DNA of 64,000 nt from NCBI GenBank assembly GCA_965200805.1, contig OZ241384.1, positions 3,389,899 to 3,453,898 of the forward strand, written 5' to 3'. Shown piece after piece: positions 7,880-16,992 of the stretch. How positions within the stretch are numbered: position 1 is the first letter of the stretch; every line of letters starts with the position of its first letter. The DNA is from MPNP01 sp026709725. Its GTDB lineage: Bacteria; Pseudomonadota; Alphaproteobacteria; Rhodobacterales; Rhodobacteraceae. The position numbers were made by a program, and so were the translations under genes. The notes under the pieces are model-generated. The model saw only the letters and a list, made by a program, of their open reading frames with translations, did no database searches and was not told the DNA's origin.

Positions 7880-8910
7880 CCCCCGTCGTCCCCGTGCCGC
7901 AGTGTGTGCGTGATCTCCGCCAGCACCGCAAGAGCGATTTCAGCCGGGGTGGCGGCACCGATATCCAGACCGATCGGGGCATGGATGCGCTGCAGGGCAT
8001 TGTTGTCCGCCCCGCATTGCCGCAAACGCTCCAGTCGCCTGGCGTGGGTTCGCCGCGAACCAAGACTGCCGATGTAAAAGAGGTCGGTTCCGAGACCGCA
8101 GAGAAGTGCGGCATCATCGATCTTCGGGTCATGGGTCAGTGTCACAAGGGCAGTCCGGCAGTCCGGCTGCAACACAGAGAGAACATCATCGGGCCACTCG
8201 GTGTGGATCGCGACATCCGGAAAGCGTTCCCTTGTGGCAAACATCTCGCGCGGATCGATCACGGTGACTTCATATCCACAGAGTTCAGCCATGGTCACCA
8301 GCGGTTGGGCAATATGGACAGCACCGACAATCATCAGGCGCAGCGGTGGGCTGAAAACATGAACAAACCAGTCTCCCTCCCGGGTGCTGCTGTCACTGCG
8401 CAGATGTGCATGCAAATCCGCTGCAGGCTCATCCTGTCCCGTCTCAGACTGATGTTCGGAAAGTTCCAGCACTCGCCGTTCCCAGGTCCGGGTGTTGGTC
8501 AGCAACGCGACCGGTTGCCGCGCCTCGCGACAGGCAATCAACTGCTCAAGGATGGCCACACTGAGGCCCGGAGGACTCCCGACCGGTTCGACCATGACAG
8601 AAATCTGTCCACCGCAGGCGAGGCCAACGGCAAAGGCATCATCATCACTGACGCCGAACTCGAAAATCCGCGGTTCTCCGGTTTCGATAACCCCGGATGC
8701 TTCCGCAATGATTGCTCCTTCCACACACCCCCCGGATACGGACCCTGCGAGCGCGCCGGATGCGCCGATTGCAGCCTGACTGCCAACCGGGCGCGGTGCC
8801 GACCCCCAGGTCCTGATGACGGTGGCCAGGACAGCCCCGCCATCCCGGTGCCAGGTGAGCGCCTGTTCAGGAACAGACCCGGAGGGGTGCGATTGCGCCT
8901 GCACCGTCAT
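7876..8910 (-). CDS. xdhC: XdhC/CoxF-family molybdenum-hydroxylase maturation factor
   Basis: 344 residues with the two XdhC parts: an N-terminal XdhC/CoxI domain (VLATVIRTWGSAPRPVGS, SGGCVEGAI near residues 59-67) and a C-terminal Rossmann domain with MIVGAVHIAQPL near 213-224 and YIGSLGSRRTHARR near 296-309. XdhC proteins bind the molybdenum cofactor, promote its sulfuration and deliver it to xanthine or CO dehydrogenase-type enzymes. The gene overlaps its upstream (coxE-like) and downstream (molybdopterin-binding) neighbours by 4 bp each, so it is part of one tightly packed operon. Confidence 0.93.
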   Translation of the reverse strand: MTVQAQSHPSGSVPEQALTWHRDGGAVLATVIRTWGSAPRPVGSQAAIGASGALAGSVSGGCVEGAIIAEASGVIETGEPRIFEFGVSDDDAFAVGLACGGQISVMVEPVGSPPGLSVAILEQLIACREARQPVALLTNTRTWERRVLELSEHQSETGQDEPAADLHAHLRSDSSTREGDWFVHVFSPPLRLMIVGAVHIAQPLVTMAELCGYEVTVIDPREMFATRERFPDVAIHTEWPDDVLSVLQPDCRTALVTLTHDPKIDDAALLCGLGTDLFYIGSLGSRRTHARRLERLRQCGADNNALQRIHAPIGLDIGAATPAEIALAVLAEITHTLRHGDDGG

Positions 8911-10172
8911 TGCATGACCCCTGAATCCTGTTGCATCATCGCCAGCAGACGGTCCCGGTCACCACGGTCCTCCGCTTGCCGAACGGCTTCGGCGAGCGCG
9001 GCGAGCGTCGCGAGGTTATGTGCAGAGCGGAAACAGTCCACATGGGGCAGAAGTGCCCTGATCCCCCTGGCATTTGGCGCAAACCCTTCCCAGCGCAGCA
9101 GCGGATTCAGCCAGATAACGCGACGGGCCGTGCGCTGCAATCGGCGGGACTCGGTGATCAGTTGCTCAGTGTCGCCGCTCTCCAGGCCATCAGAGATCAG
9201 GAGGACGAGTGCGCCCCGGCTGAGAACACGGCGCGACCACCTGACATTGAATTCCCTGAGGCAGGCACCGATCAGCGTGCCGCCATTCCAGCCCTCAACG
9301 GACTGTCCGGCCGCCTGAAGGGCGTCATCGACTTCCCGTTTTGCCAGCATGGGAGTGATATTGGTCAGTGTGGTCCCGAATGTAAATGCGTGAACCCTTG
9401 ACCAGCCGGCATTGGCTCTGTGCATGATGGCGTGAAGAAAGTGCAGCAGCGTCCGACTGTAGGCGGACATGCTGCCGGAGATGTCGCAAAGTGCGACGAG
9501 ATCGGGCCGTCTTCGGCGTGGAACCTGACGATGGATGCAGGACATGTGGCCGGCGCGGCGCGCGGCGCTCTGCAGGGTCCGCGCACGGTCAATGCGATGG
9601 CCCTGATCCGCCCGCTGCAATCGGCGAGAGATCAGGGGCGGTGCCGGAAGCTCAAAACGGGCGATGACCCTGCGCGCCTCACGGACCTCGTCAGCGGACA
9701 TGCGCTCGAAATCCATCGTATGGAATGTGGCGTTGGCCGAGGTGGTGCCGGATGCATCGATCATGACCTCTGCAGCATTGTCCGTTGCCGGATTATCAGC
9801 GATCCGGCTGGCGGCAGGACCATCAAGGAGTGCATCGGCGGCCTGCCGTGCAGCCGGTGCTGCCATGGAGTCTTCACTCACACCCCGCATCGCCGGCATC
9901 ATCATGGCCATCATATGCTCAAGGTATCGCGGGTCGCGCCAGAAGAGGCGAAACATCTGGGCAAAGACAGCCGACTGCTCCCCGCGCGTCAGGAAACACG
10001 CGCGCAGCGTCCAGTAGACATCAGCCCGGTCGGCAAACCCGACAGCATGGACGGCCCGGATTGCCTGAACAATCTGACCGGGCCCAACCGCGATCCCGGC
10101 GCGGCGCAGGGCCCTGGCAAAGTAAATGATGTTGTTGGCGAGTTTGCCGTCCTCGGGAACATCCGGAACCAT
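8907..10172 (-). CDS. coxE: VWA-domain protein, CoxE-like
   Basis: 421 residues. The C-terminal von Willebrand A domain carries a MIDAS motif DISGSMS at residues 230-236, with further metal-site elements GGTLIG (near 297) and ISDGLESGD (near 326). The N-terminal half is helical and charged, as in CoxE. CoxE works with the MoxR-type AAA+ ATPase CoxD to mature the Cu/Mo site of CO dehydrogenase and related enzymes. That ATPase gene lies 44 bp upstream on the same strand. The stop overlaps the xdhC start by 4 bp. Confidence 0.93.
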   Translation of the reverse strand: MVPDVPEDGKLANNIIYFARALRRAGIAVGPGQIVQAIRAVHAVGFADRADVYWTLRACFLTRGEQSAVFAQMFRLFWRDPRYLEHMMAMMMPAMRGVSEDSMAAPAARQAADALLDGPAASRIADNPATDNAAEVMIDASGTTSANATFHTMDFERMSADEVREARRVIARFELPAPPLISRRLQRADQGHRIDRARTLQSAARRAGHMSCIHRQVPRRRRPDLVALCDISGSMSAYSRTLLHFLHAIMHRANAGWSRVHAFTFGTTLTNITPMLAKREVDDALQAAGQSVEGWNGGTLIGACLREFNVRWSRRVLSRGALVLLISDGLESGDTEQLITESRRLQRTARRVIWLNPLLRWEGFAPNARGIRALLPHVDCFRSAHNLATLAALAEAVRQAEDRGDRDRLLAMMQQDSGVMQ

Positions 10173-10216
10173 CTAGACACCCATCCCCGTGATCAGGCAC
10201 TGACAGATCCCGGACA

Positions 10217-11140
10217 TCATTCGCCCGCAGGATGCTGCAGATCCTGCCTGGCGGCATCAAGAATCCGGGCGGCTTCCGAATTCCCAATCCGCGCCAGGTC
10301 ATCCTGGTATTTGAGCACCGCGCCCAGTGTATTGCAGATCGTCTCCGGAGTCAGCTCAATCACATCAAGTGCCAACAGGCATTTTGCCCAGTCGATGGTT
10401 TCGGCGATGCCGGGATTCTTGAAGAGATCTTCCGTTCGCAATGCCTGAACGAAGGCAACAACATCCCGTGACAGATCGCGATGCACCGTGGGAACCTGCG
10501 CGCGGACAATCTCCAGTTCACGATCAAAGTCGGGATAGTCGACCCAATGATAATAGCACCGCCGCTTGAGAGCATCGTGGACCTCACGTGTTCGGTTCGA
10601 GGTCAGAATGACAATCGGCGGCCTGTCTGCACGAATTGTTCCGAGTTCGGGGATCGTGACCTGAAAATCCCCCAGCACCTCCAAAAGGAATGCCTCAAAG
10701 GGCTCATCGGCACGATCAATCTCATCAATCAGGAGAACGGGCGGGTTGCCGGATGGGGTCTGCAGGGCCTGCAGCAGGGGCCGTGCAATGAGGAAAGCCT
10801 CGGAGTAGAGTTCCTTCTCGACCGCCTGGCGATCAATCCCGCCACTCGCTTCCGCCGTGCGGATTGCGATCATCTGGGCGGCAAAGTTCCACTCATACAC
10901 TGCCAGATTGGCATCGAGGCCTTCATAACACTGCAGGCGAATCAGCTGTCGGTCCAGCCCGGTTGCAATCGCTGATGCAATCTCGGTCTTGCCAACGCCG
11001 GCCTCACCCTCAAGAAAAAGCGGGCGATTCACCTTGAGAGCGAGAAATGCAGCGATGCCCAACGGTCGGTCACACACATATCCGACCCTGCCAAGCATGG
11101 CCTGCACATCTTCAACCGATCCAACCAATGGCTCCGACAT
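10217..11140 (-). CDS. coxD: MoxR-family AAA+ ATPase, CoxD-like
   Basis: 307 residues, the standard size of a MoxR ATPase. Walker A is GEAGVGKT (residues 45-52), Walker B is VLLIDEID (135-142), and sensor 1 is VILTSNRTREVHDAL, followed by the usual lid domain. It is the first gene of the maturation operon and partners with the VWA protein downstream. MoxR/VWA pairs act as chaperones inserting metal cofactors; in carbon-monoxide oxidisers CoxD is needed for sulfuration and copper insertion. The ATG is preceded by GGGAAGAG. The 127-bp gap to the divergent tRNA must hold promoters for both. Confidence 0.93.
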   Translation of the reverse strand: MSEPLVGSVEDVQAMLGRVGYVCDRPLGIAAFLALKVNRPLFLEGEAGVGKTEIASAIATGLDRQLIRLQCYEGLDANLAVYEWNFAAQMIAIRTAEASGGIDRQAVEKELYSEAFLIARPLLQALQTPSGNPPVLLIDEIDRADEPFEAFLLEVLGDFQVTIPELGTIRADRPPIVILTSNRTREVHDALKRRCYYHWVDYPDFDRELEIVRAQVPTVHRDLSRDVVAFVQALRTEDLFKNPGIAETIDWAKCLLALDVIELTPETICNTLGAVLKYQDDLARIGNSEAARILDAARQDLQHPAGE

Positions 11141-11267
11141 CTCTTCCCATCACAGTTGCCAGCCGACTGCCCTCACAGTCAACATCGGAAGACTGCCGGG
11201 TTTGTCAGTTGACCCTATGGCATTCATGGAATAATTGCACCACCGCGATTTGCCGGAATTTGCACGT

Positions 11268-11344
11268 GGCGGGGTAGCTCAGCTGGTTAGAGCAGCGGAA
11301 TCATAATCCGCGTGTCGGGGGTTCAAGTCCCTCCCCCGCTACCA
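11268..11344 (+). tRNA. tRNA-Met (anticodon CAT), elongator type
   Basis: A complete 77-nt cloverleaf with an encoded CCA. Acceptor GGCGGGG pairs with CCCCGCT (first pair G-U). The D arm is GCTC/GAGC, the anticodon stem GCGGA/TCCGC closes loop ATCATAA with anticodon CAT at 11302-11304, and the T arm has loop TTCAAGT. It lacks the initiator pattern of a GGG/CCC anticodon stem. A lysidine-type tRNA-Ile(CAT) cannot be wholly excluded, but the anticodon arm looks like an alphaproteobacterial elongator tRNA-Met. I found no duplicated 3' end nearby that would mark an integrated element. Confidence 0.95.
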
Positions 11345-11611
11345 GTCCGATGGAAACAGTCTGTCTGTGATTGGCCGCAATGTGCCATTGGCCATGGTGG
11401 TGGATTCAACAGGTCTGGCCGGATGGGGCTGTGTGCGCCTGATGGCGGCAGCCGGGGCATATTCGGGGAATGCCGCCCCGACCTCCCCCCTTGCCACCTG
11501 ATTGGGTTTGGCCGCTGTCCAGATGCCTGGACCTGTGCGGACATCACACCGCACAGTTGAGTGTGCAATCGAAATCGAGGGCAGCGGAGGTGAACATGAA
11601 CCTGCCTCTGT

Positions 11612-12022
11612 TCAGTTCCAAATTCTCCCACACCACCCATGTTGCGATTCAGGTCCATCAAATGACCGATCCTTTGAGACAGGGGGGCAACACAATTCGA
11701 TTGCCGTTGCGGCAATCATGCGGTCGAAAGGATCCCGCTGCCGCCAATCCATGGTGCCGGCAAGAAGTGCCATTTTCGCTGTGTACGGGGCAAACCGGCC
11801 ATTCTGGGCTCGAAGGAAATCAGGAAATTGGGCAAGCAGTGCACCGACTTCCGGCCATTTGCCAATATGATGCTTCCAGGCGATTTCGTGGAGACCGCAT
11901 GGCGCAACATGGATTTTCCGAGCGCGCTGAATCAGCGAGCGACTCACGGGGCTGATCTGTGACGGTCGTGAAAGGCTCCGGACCCGTGCATGGGTGTCAA
12001 GAAGAAGTGCACTCAATCCCAA
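11612..12022 (-). CDS. vapC: PIN-domain toxin (VapC-like), possibly degenerate
   Basis: 136 residues with a recognisable PIN ribonuclease plan: acidic residue in ALLLDTHARV (D9), a second in GLHEIAWKHHIGKW (E46), and DPFDRMIAATA (first D about 97), then VSKDRSFD. VapC toxins cleave RNA, often tRNA, when their antitoxin is lost. The gene overlaps the upstream antitoxin by 10 bp. The segment after the first aspartate reads ARVRSLSRP where family members usually have a hydrophobic V-L-L-W-W stretch, so helix 1 may be altered. The protein may be weakly active or decayed. Confidence 0.72.
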   Translation of the reverse strand: MGLSALLLDTHARVRSLSRPSQISPVSRSLIQRARKIHVAPCGLHEIAWKHHIGKWPEVGALLAQFPDFLRAQNGRFAPYTAKMALLAGTMDWRQRDPFDRMIAATAIELCCPPVSKDRSFDGPESQHGWCGRIWN

Positions 12023-12243
12023 AGATCCAGTTCATCATCTGACATCGGTTCAAAAAAATCGGGGATATTTGTCAGCTTTCCATCCAGAACGCCCATTCGG
12101 AATCCGCGACGCGGGCGAATCGGAACCAGTTGCACGACCGGGTCTCCGCCGCGGGCGATAACGACATCCTCACCACTCTCCGCCGCCGCAATGAGGGCGG
12201 ACAGTTTTGCCTTGGCAACAGCCACATTACCATTACAGATCAT
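12013..12243 (-). CDS. Phd/YefM-type antitoxin (VapB-like)
   Basis: 76 residues. The core NVAVAKAKLSALIAAAESGEDVVIARGGDPVVQLVPI is the Phd/YefM N-terminal DNA-binding fold, in which an N-x-x-x-A-K-x-x-L helix is followed by V-x-I-x-R-x-G-x-P. The acidic tail FFEPMSDDELDLWD is typical of the segment that wraps the toxin. It precedes and overlaps the PIN toxin by 10 bp, the standard antitoxin-first order. Autoregulation by binding its own promoter is expected from the family; no operator was located. Confidence 0.8.
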   Translation of the reverse strand: MICNGNVAVAKAKLSALIAAAESGEDVVIARGGDPVVQLVPIRPRRGFRMGVLDGKLTNIPDFFEPMSDDELDLWD

Positions 12244-12902
12244 CGAACCGCTCGAATTTCAGAAGAAGACCATGTCCTGGTCCGAGTGCGTTCATTTCTC
12301 AACCCGGCCTCTCGATTTTGGGTGGGCCCGGACTTGTGGGACGCTCCCTGACTGACCGCATGATTGACTTCCCGGACAGCAGCCCGGGAGGGCTTGTATC
12401 GGTTTCTGTACCGGTCCATGCCCATTGCCGCCCACAAGAACACACAGAGCCGGCATAACGGCCATGGTGTGCCCCACACAATTGAGCCGCATCCCCTGAT
12501 TCCTCCATTCAACGCACGGGCTGGAACATAAAGGCCGGGAGGGAGTAACGATCAGGAGGAAGCCAACCCGAACATCTGCTGCACACCAGCGCATTGCATA
12601 TCCGGGTGCAGGCAGGGAATGGCAACCGGCTTCCTGCACGCCTCCCGCAGCACCACCATCCCCCCGCACCTCTTCCGGCCGGAGCCCATCCAATGGAAAT
12701 CTGACTGCATCAGAAGGCGGCTGTGACCCGGGCGCGGCATCAGCCGGGGATGGGCAAACTGTTGAGCACTGAATCCTTATGGGGATTCATTGGAGAGTGC
12801 CCCCGACAGGCAGTGGATCTGCCTCATCTCACCCATCCGACCGGGAGTGACGGACTTACTGCTGACGTCAATCCGATAACGTGGCTCGAAGATCCCGCCC
12901 GC
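12244..12902. other. Intergenic stretch without a supported gene
   Basis: Between the antitoxin and the LLM oxidoreductase. Open frames exist on both strands but show poor composition and no recognisable motif. I see no RNA gene or repeat. Confidence 0.5.
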
Positions 12903-13907
12903 TCACCCGCTGAGAGCCGGGATCACGGTGCGACCGTATTCGGCGATGATGTTCTCCTCGTCTCCGTTGTCAAGATAGATATTGAACTGGGTGATGCCTG
13001 CGGCTGCCAGGGTTTGCAGTTTGGCAATGTGGTCTTCGGGTGTGCCGAGGACGGCAAATCCCTCAATGATCTCATCGGTAATGAAATCGAGATACGGGTT
13101 GTCGGACTGTCCGTGCTTGGAGTAGTCATACCCTTTCCGGTCCTTGATGTAGGCCGTGAGCGATGGCGGGATGTCATCGCGATCGGTCCCGTATTTCTCG
13201 ACAATATCCGCGACATGATTCCCGACCATGGCCGGGAACCAGCGCGTCGCTTCACGACAGTCCGCCATATCGCCAAGGTAGGCTGGCGCGGCAGACATGA
13301 TCCGGTAGCCGGACATATCCCGACCAGCGTTTCTCCCTGCCTCAAGCGCCTGGCTGGCCAACCACCTGCAGATGGCCGGCTCGGCAATCTGCAAGATGAG
13401 ACCATCGCCCTTGCGACCGGCCGAATCGAGGGCCTTCGGTCCATAGGCCGCAACCCACACCGGCAACTCGTAGCCCGTTGCCCATGGGAACTGAATCGGA
13501 TTTGGTACATCGCCATACTGCTGCTCCTCTCCGCGCACCAGTGCCCTGACCACATCGATGAACTCATCCATGCGGGCCAGCGTGGAGGGTTTCCGCCCCA
13601 TCACCCTGACAGCGCTGTCACCACGTCCAACACCGATATCGAACCGTCCACCGGACTGATGGGCCAGAGACCCGAACAGTGATGCGGCCGCTGACCATTC
13701 ACGCGTATTGGGGTTGGTCACACACGGACCAAAGCGCAGAGTCCGGGTGTGCTCCATACACATGGCCATCGCCGGGTAACTTTCGCGCCAGAGGATGTGG
13801 CTGTCATAGAACCAGCAGTGCCTGAATCCGGCTTCTTCGGCCAGGACAACAAGCTTGCGCGCACGATCGGGCTCGACAAAACCCTTGAATGTGATTCCGA
13901 ATTCCAT
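12903..13907 (-). CDS. F420-dependent LLM-class oxidoreductase (TIGR03842-like)
   Basis: 334 residues of luciferase-like TIM-barrel protein, beginning MEFGITFKGFVEPDRARKL. Family features include FRHCWFYDSHIL, GRFDIGVGRGDSAVRVMGR and the late GTPEDHIAKLQTLAAAGITQFNIYL. It probably uses reduced F420 to reduce an unknown substrate in the cytoplasm. The start at 13907 is chosen because AGGGAG lies about 8 nt upstream and the upstream extension to 14093 would run through the preceding reductase gene in another frame. It is the last gene of the F420 operon, 19 bp after the F420:NADP oxidoreductase gene, so a consumer is encoded beside the maker of the cofactor. Confidence 0.88.
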   Translation of the reverse strand: MEFGITFKGFVEPDRARKLVVLAEEAGFRHCWFYDSHILWRESYPAMAMCMEHTRTLRFGPCVTNPNTREWSAAASLFGSLAHQSGGRFDIGVGRGDSAVRVMGRKPSTLARMDEFIDVVRALVRGEEQQYGDVPNPIQFPWATGYELPVWVAAYGPKALDSAGRKGDGLILQIAEPAICRWLASQALEAGRNAGRDMSGYRIMSAAPAYLGDMADCREATRWFPAMVGNHVADIVEKYGTDRDDIPPSLTAYIKDRKGYDYSKHGQSDNPYLDFITDEIIEGFAVLGTPEDHIAKLQTLAAAGITQFNIYLDNGDEENIIAEYGRTVIPALSG

Positions 13908-13926
13908 GGTCCTAACTCCCTTGCTG

Positions 13927-14610
13927 TTAATGATCCCGCTCTGCGTGGTCCGGCGGCCAGATCCGGATTCCGGCGTGTGTGAACGGGACCGCCCTGGATA
14001 TGTTGATCCGGATGAGAATCGGCGTGATTGCCTCAAGGCACCGGGCTGATTCGGCATCACCGGCATTGTAGACAGCGACCCCCAGCTGTTCAATCAGTGC
14101 CATGACTTTTTTGCGGGGCTCGAGACCATTGCCGCAGACGAGAATGTCACAGTTGATCGCCTGGTCAAGTGCGTTGAGCGTGACAGCCGAGACATTGTGA
14201 AGGGCCCCCATGACAGGGATGTCCGGGCCGAGTATGGCCTGTGCGGCTTCGGTTGCCGACCCCTCGGGCGGCATTGCGACTTTTTTGGGATCGCCCTCCC
14301 TGAGCGGAACGACAATGTCGATCACGATCTTGCCGGCCAGTGCTTCCTTCAGTGATGCGACGGTTGCATTGTGTGCGGACCACGGGACAGCGATGATGAC
14401 CTTCTCGCTCGCAGCCGCGACGGCTGCTGTATTCTCAAATCCGGTGATGGCAGCACTGCCGGATGGCAGGCGTGACATCAGCGTCCCGGCGATCGCCTGC
14501 GCGCGCTCTTCGGTTCGTGAACCGAGTGCAATCGGCACGCCCGCACGGGCGAAACGCAAGGCCAGACCCTGACCCTGGGGTCCTGTGCCACCGATAATGG
14601 CAAGTGTCAT
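13927..14610 (-). CDS. npdG: NADPH-dependent F420 reductase (F420H2:NADP oxidoreductase)
   Basis: 227 residues with an N-terminal dinucleotide-binding motif GGTGPQGQGLA (residues 7-17) and ALGSRTEERAQ, which sets NADP specificity. VIIAVPWSAH, IDIVVPL and the C-terminal ITPILIRINISR are characteristic of Fno/NpdG. The enzyme moves hydride between NADPH and F420 and so supplies F420H2 to the LLM enzyme encoded just downstream. Its ATG overlaps the cofE stop by 4 bp (14607-14610). Confidence 0.93.
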   Translation of the reverse strand: MTLAIIGGTGPQGQGLALRFARAGVPIALGSRTEERAQAIAGTLMSRLPSGSAAITGFENTAAVAAASEKVIIAVPWSAHNATVASLKEALAGKIVIDIVVPLREGDPKKVAMPPEGSATEAAQAILGPDIPVMGALHNVSAVTLNALDQAINCDILVCGNGLEPRKKVMALIEQLGVAVYNAGDAESARCLEAITPILIRINISRAVPFTHAGIRIWPPDHAERDH

Positions 14611-15380
14611 TGAAACACATCCTCCTCACTTGTCCGCAGAAGATCCTGCGTCCGGGTTGACTTATCAGGAACCCAGTCAAGTCCCCGCATGAGGACCAGT
14701 GGAGTCCGACCGGCCTTGCGGACAACCAGCCCCGATGCAGCGGCAATCTCATCCGCCAGTGCGGGCTCTGTCACCCTCAGCATGCGTCCCCACGCATCCC
14801 TGGTCCCGATATCCGATACGCGGGCCGGGACACGATAGAGCCCCACCGCGACATTGACCTGCCCCAACCGCCACGGTCGACCAAACGTATCGGTCATGAC
14901 CAGACCCAATGTCCGATTGAATCGGGATTCAAGTGCCCTGCCCAGCCGCTGCATACTCACATCAGGGTCTTGTGGCAATGTGATCACGGTGTTTTCGGTT
15001 GCTGCATTCGATTCATCCACACCGGCATTCGCCGAGATAAACCCCAGCCGGTGCTCACAGATCAGCGTTCCCTCCCGCTGCCCCGGATGCCGGAACGCAC
15101 GCACGATCCGGGTGCTCTCACCGAGGATAACCTCCACCTTGCCCGGCGACTTGTTCAACGCCCCGGCCAGGCGGCGGGCCTCGGCTGATGGTGTGACGGT
15201 GGCCAGATCAACGAGACACCCCTCTGATTTTGAGACCACCTTGTGGGCAATGGCCAGGATATCGTGATCCTCGACACCGCCCATGGCTGCCAGGCCATCG
15301 CCGAGACATGTCGCCAGGTCATCACCGGGATGAATCTCCGGGATATCAGGAATCGCCATGATCCGCACGCCGGCGCTCAT
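14607..15380 (-). CDS. cofE: Coenzyme F420-0:L-glutamate ligase
   Basis: 257 residues, the length of stand-alone archaeal-type CofE. It adds glutamates to F420-0 with GTP. Family motifs seen: HKVVSKSEGCLVDL (near 46-59), GLVMTDTFGRPWRLGQVNVAVG (near 158-179) and the late GLDWVPDKSTRTQDLL. It has no C-terminal FMN/nitroreductase domain such as actinobacterial FbiB uses to reduce dehydro-F420-0. The ATG overlaps the cofC stop by 4 bp and the stop overlaps the F420 reductase start by 4 bp. Confidence 0.95.
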   Translation of the reverse strand: MSAGVRIMAIPDIPEIHPGDDLATCLGDGLAAMGGVEDHDILAIAHKVVSKSEGCLVDLATVTPSAEARRLAGALNKSPGKVEVILGESTRIVRAFRHPGQREGTLICEHRLGFISANAGVDESNAATENTVITLPQDPDVSMQRLGRALESRFNRTLGLVMTDTFGRPWRLGQVNVAVGLYRVPARVSDIGTRDAWGRMLRVTEPALADEIAAASGLVVRKAGRTPLVLMRGLDWVPDKSTRTQDLLRTSEEDVFQ

Positions 15381-16036
15381 CTCACGGCCCTTTCCGGCGG
15401 GGACTCATCCCGGCGGGACTCGCGCAGAAGGGACTGATCCGTTGCCAATGCCGTGCTGAGACAGTCGGATGTATCGATATCAAGCCGGAAACTGTCCAGG
15501 TTGATGCTGCACGCTGCAAGCCCAAGAGTCCGCGCTGCTGCAAGGTGCCGCTCGGCTGAGTGCGGACCGTAGCAGAACGGAATGGCCCCGGGTGGCGCAA
15601 CCAGAAGCGCATTGGTGCCTGCATAGAGCGATGGGCAGACAACGACCGGTTCATGTCTGGCCAGCAAGCGGCGCAGATCCTCCGGATCCGGCGCGGCCAG
15701 ATCAGCCGGGATAATTCCCAGCCTTGTGTAGTCATGCCTGGCAGCCCAGTCAGCGGATTGCCCGACAGCAGCACCAAGGGATCCACCGGATTCCTCACTG
15801 ATCACCGTCACCCCCGCATCATCGGCAAGCGCCCGAATCTCCTGACTTGCGGTGACAACGGCCAGATCGAATGCCAGTTCGCCTGACACGGTCATCTGTG
15901 ATTCCCGCAGGATCGCAAGCGTGCGGCAGAACAGGCGTTTGGCCAGATCAGCGCGTTCACCGGTCGCGAGGACCGTCGCAAGGCGTGTCTTGGATTGCGC
16001 CGGATCCTTCATTGGCACGACAATCAGGGTCGTCAT
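15377..16036 (-). CDS. cofC: 2-phospho-L-lactate (or related) guanylyltransferase
   Basis: 219 residues. A MobA-like nucleotidyltransferase fold with the family start LIVVPMKDPAQSKTRLA and the central SLGAAVGQ and GIIPADLAAPDPEDL motifs. It guanylylates a three-carbon phosphoacid (phospholactate, phosphoenolpyruvate or 3-phosphoglycerate, depending on the lineage) to give the donor used by CofD. Which substrate is used here cannot be told from the sequence. It sits between cofD and cofE with 4-bp overlaps at both ends. Confidence 0.93.
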   Translation of the reverse strand: MTTLIVVPMKDPAQSKTRLATVLATGERADLAKRLFCRTLAILRESQMTVSGELAFDLAVVTASQEIRALADDAGVTVISEESGGSLGAAVGQSADWAARHDYTRLGIIPADLAAPDPEDLRRLLARHEPVVVCPSLYAGTNALLVAPPGAIPFCYGPHSAERHLAAARTLGLAACSINLDSFRLDIDTSDCLSTALATDQSLLRESRRDESPPERAVR

Positions 16037-16992
16037 GGATTCCCGGGTTCGGTTTGGGAAGGCAGAAGATCAAGGATCGCACTGGCCAGGCGAACCTTTC
16101 CCGCCCGGTCCGGCATGAGAATATCAGAACAGACCGGAGCAAGGCCCAGCCTCCGGATTGCATCCGCATGCCTTGCATCCTGATGATCGATCATCAGAGA
16201 CCCGGCAATGCCGGCATAGATGCCGGCCACCCCTTTCACATCGGGTTGCAGACCGAGGGTGTCCATCATCGCAGAGGCCGGCCCCCTGATCGCCTGCCCG
16301 GCAATGAGGGGCGAGACGGCAAGCACTGGTGCCCGGGTTGCACAGATCGCCTCGGTGATGCCGTCGATGCCCAGAATCGGGGCAATGCTGACCAGTGGAT
16401 TGGAGGGGGCAATGACCACGAGATCGGCGGCTGCGATCGCGGCAATGGCCTCCGGTGAGGGTTTGGCGGACCCGATTCCCTGATACCGGAGTTCCAGAAC
16501 CCGCGGCGTGCATCGCTCACGGACAAAGTATTCCTGAAAAGCGAGCCAGCCATCTCCGGTTCTGACACGGGTCTGAACCCGATCATCTGTTGGCAGAAGA
16601 ATCTGTGCGGCAATCCCGAAGCGTTCGGCAATGTCCCGAACGATCAGGCTTGGCCGATCCCCCTTTTGAAGACGTTCCGTCCGATAGATGTGCAGACCGA
16701 GATCCCGGTCACCGAGAAACATCCAGGTGTCAGCCCCAAGCTCCTGCAGGACTGTGAGCGCACGCCGGCCCTCATCGGCAACGCCCCAACCCTGCTCGCG
16801 ATTGATTCGGCCCCCAAGCGTGTAGAGCATGGTGTCAATGTCGGGCGAAACCCAGAGGCCATGAAACACATCATCATCGGCAACATTGCCAATCACAGTC
16901 AACGACACGGTCTTGAGAGCGGCAAATCCCTCGGCGAGTTTGGCCCCGCCGACACCACCGGCAAGGAGTGTGACCCGCAGACGATCACTCAT
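16033..16992 (-). CDS. cofD: 2-phospho-L-lactate transferase
   Basis: 319 residues. It transfers the phospholactyl-type group to the deazaflavin Fo. The signature LLAGGVGGAKLAEG is at residues 9-22, followed by NVADDDVFHGLWVSPDIDTMLY and, later, IAPSNPLVSIAPIL. The ATG at 16992, inside the cofH stop region (8-bp overlap), is preferred to an upstream start at 17103 because the protein family begins with the glycine-rich loop near the N-terminus. It overlaps cofC by 4 bp. Confidence 0.95.
   Translation of the reverse strand: MSDRLRVTLLAGGVGGAKLAEGFAALKTVSLTVIGNVADDDVFHGLWVSPDIDTMLYTLGGRINREQGWGVADEGRRALTVLQELGADTWMFLGDRDLGLHIYRTERLQKGDRPSLIVRDIAERFGIAAQILLPTDDRVQTRVRTGDGWLAFQEYFVRERCTPRVLELRYQGIGSAKPSPEAIAAIAAADLVVIAPSNPLVSIAPILGIDGITEAICATRAPVLAVSPLIAGQAIRGPASAMMDTLGLQPDVKGVAGIYAGIAGSLMIDHQDARHADAIRRLGLAPVCSDILMPDRAGKVRLASAILDLLPSQTEPGNP

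Noticed and set aside
7837..9318. A 493-codon open frame on the plus strand
   Set aside because: It lies antisense to the xdhC and coxE-like genes, whose motifs are unambiguous. Its translation has no domain and a composition expected of a GC-rich shadow frame.
11268..11344. tRNA-Met as the attachment site of an integrated element
   Set aside because: I found no second copy of the tRNA 3' end and no integrase gene within the window.
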